The notes beneath the pieces were generated by a model. The model searched no databases. It saw only the letters and a program-made list of their open reading frames with translations, and had not been told where the DNA came from. A DNA stretch of 6,343 nucleotides, taken from NCBI GenBank assembly GCA_002440065.1, contig DJRK01000026.1:1-6343 (forward strand), given 5' to 3'. The stretch's first letter is position 1, and each line of letters begins with the position of its first letter. The DNA comes from Atopobium sp. UBA6362 (GTDB lineage: Bacteria > Actinomycetota > Coriobacteriia > Coriobacteriales > Atopobiaceae). Of this stretch, positions 5,359 through 6,343 are shown in pieces. The position numbers and the translations under genes were made by a program.

Positions 5359-5552
5359 AAAGTAAAACTCCTTATGAATCGTAGTCCTGTCTCGACGGGT
5401 CGCCGCCGCCCAATGGCGCACGTCCCGGAGCCAGCGCAGCGTCGATTATGTTACGCATAAACCGCCGCGCTTCGTAAGCGTTATGTTTGTGAAGAACGCC
5501 GCGGAGCGCCGTCCGCGCCCCGTCTCGAGCCCGACCCAGAAAGAAGACCCTC
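5359..5552. promoter_or_regulatory. Divergent intergenic region, DUF2798 / aminotransferase
   Basis: These 194 bases must hold the promoters of both divergent genes. An AT-rich core at 5445-5487 contains TTATG (5446-5450), CATAA (5456-5460) and TTATG (5481-5485), with a small CGCTT/AAGCG stem (5468-5472 and 5476-5480) between. On the minus strand, 5445-5450 reads CATAAT, 5 of 6 to the -10 consensus and about 80 bases before the DUF2798 start, but no -35 match accompanies it. On the plus strand TATGTT occurs at 5447-5452 and 5482-5487, also without a good -35. Exact promoters are not resolved. Confidence 0.4.
5368..5373 (-). promoter_or_regulatory. Ribosome binding site fixing the DUF2798 gene start
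   Basis: AAGGAG on the minus strand, 9 bases before the ATG at 5358, decides against the in-frame ATG at 5421, which has no such site. Confidence 0.8.
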
Positions 5553-6343
5553 TTGCAGCAGCTCAGCACCCGCACGTCGCAGTTCACGGACTCCGTGATC
5601 CGCCGCATGACGCGCGTCTCCATGAAGTACGACGCCATCAACCTCTCGCAGGGCTTCCCCGACTTCGACCCGCCCGCGGCCATCACGGACCGCCTCGCCG
5701 AGGTCGCCCACGACGGCCCGCACCAGTACGCCATCACGTGGGGCGCGCCCAACTTCCGCGCCGCCCTCGCCGCCAAGCAGAGCCCGCGCATGGGCCTCGA
5801 CATCGACCCCGAGACCCAGATCGTCGTCACCTGCGGCTCCACCGAGGCCATGATGTGCTCCGTCATGACGGTGACGAACCCCGGCGACCGCATCGTGATC
5901 TTTAGCCCGTTCTACGAGAACTACGGGGCCGACACGATCCTCTGCGGCGCCGAGCCCACCTACGTCGAGCTCCACGCGCCCACGTTCACGTTCGACGAGG
6001 CCGAGCTCGAGGCCGCCTGCGCCCTCCCCGGCACGAAGGCCCTCATCCTGTGCAACCCGTCCAACCCCTGTGGCCACGTCTTCTCGCGCGCCGAGCTCGA
6101 GGCGATCGCCCGCATGGCCGAGAAGTACGACCTGTGGGTCATCACGGACGAGGTGTACGAGCACATCGTCTACGCCCCCTACGAGCACGTCTACTTCGCG
6201 AGCCTGCCCGGCATGGCCGAGCGCACGCTCAGCTGCAGCTCGCTGTCCAAGACCTACTCCATGACGGGCTGGCGCCTGGGCTACGTCATCGCGCCGGCGG
6301 ACGTCATCGACCGCGCCCGCAAGGTGCACGACTTCCTCACCGT
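5553..6343 (+). CDS. PLP-dependent class I/II aminotransferase, N-terminal part
   Basis: The frame is open to the right edge: 263 codons are visible of a usual length near 390. It is a fold-type I pyridoxal-phosphate aminotransferase, cytoplasmic, acting on an amino acid and a 2-oxo acid. Numbered from the TTG, landmarks are NLSQGFPDFDPP (30-41), TCGSTEAM (93-100) at the phosphate-binding turn, SPFYENYGAD (118-127) with an aromatic stacking on the cofactor ring, CNPSNPCG (167-174), TDEVYEH (198-204) with Asp199 to the pyridine nitrogen, and SSLSKTYSMTGWRLGY (229-244) with the Schiff-base Lys233. NLSQGFPDF and the FYENY segment recall the methionine/glutamine-K (kynurenine) transaminase branch; exact substrate is undecided. 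The frame has no ATG before codon 19, which would cut conserved FTDSVIRRMTR. TTG at 5553 gives a family-like start (QQLSTRTSQFTDSV) with purine-rich AGAAAGAAG at 5538-5546. GTG at 5595 is the alternative but is too short. No operon partner is visible. Confidence 0.9.
   Translation, partial: MQQLSTRTSQFTDSVIRRMTRVSMKYDAINLSQGFPDFDPPAAITDRLAEVAHDGPHQYAITWGAPNFRAALAAKQSPRMGLDIDPETQIVVTCGSTEAMMCSVMTVTNPGDRIVIFSPFYENYGADTILCGAEPTYVELHAPTFTFDEAELEAACALPGTKALILCNPSNPCGHVFSRAELEAIARMAEKYDLWVITDEVYEHIVYAPYEHVYFASLPGMAERTLSCSSLSKTYSMTGWRLGYVIAPADVIDRARKVHDFLT

Noticed and set aside
5359..5421. N-terminal extension of the DUF2798 protein from the ATG at 5421
   Set aside because: The extra 21 residues are Arg/Thr-rich and would run through the AAGGAG site of the ATG at 5358.
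5483..5905. Plus-strand ATG frame over the start of the aminotransferase
   Set aside because: It is out of frame with the conserved aminotransferase motifs and its translation is Arg/Pro/His-rich. The true frame shows all PLP-binding motifs.
1..6343. CRISPR array, tRNA/rRNA genes, riboswitch, transposase or toxin-antitoxin genes
   Set aside because: No regularly spaced repeats, no tRNA-like cloverleaf or rRNA segment, no recognisable riboswitch core and no such protein families were seen on either strand.

Overview
The window is very GC-rich, with strong G/C bias at third codon positions, short intergenic gaps and good GGAGG-type ribosome sites before several genes. It carries a zinc ABC transporter whose solute-binding protein resembles the AdcA/ZnuA branch, plus single DegV, MarR, DUF2798 and class I aminotransferase genes. 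Together these suggest a high-GC Gram-positive bacterium, most plausibly a member of the Coriobacteriia. This placement is inferred from composition and gene style, not from a marker gene.

Layout, left to right. Positions 1-1753 (+) hold the 3' end of a zinc-binding lipoprotein gene (znuA/adcA type), then the ATPase gene (znuC type) and the permease gene (znuB type). The last two overlap by 8 bases, so this is one metal-import operon. After a 133-base gap with a plausible promoter comes an AraJ-type MFS exporter gene (1887-3041, +). It faces a DegV fatty-acid-binding gene (3108-3956, -). The 66-base gap between their stop codons is almost filled by a perfect 20-bp inverted repeat that looks like a REP/MITE-type element.

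Upstream of degV on the minus strand lies a marR-family gene (4041-4484, -). A 17-bp-armed palindrome overlaps its predicted promoter and is a textbook-style autoregulatory operator. Next come about 200 bases with no gene, a strong GC hairpin, and a small four-helix membrane protein of the DUF2798 family (4861-5358, -) with a visible internal duplication. From a 194-base divergent intergenic region, a PLP-dependent aminotransferase gene starts (probably at a TTG, 5553) and runs off the right edge.

The functional links are modest. The zinc operon is one unit. MarR most likely controls itself and perhaps a neighbour (degV or the MFS gene). The remaining genes look like independent housekeeping or accessory loci. 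I found no convincing undescribed multi-gene system. The items most worth a second look are the palindromic element at 3046-3103, the MarR operator, and the TTGAT/TTGAC cluster before degV.
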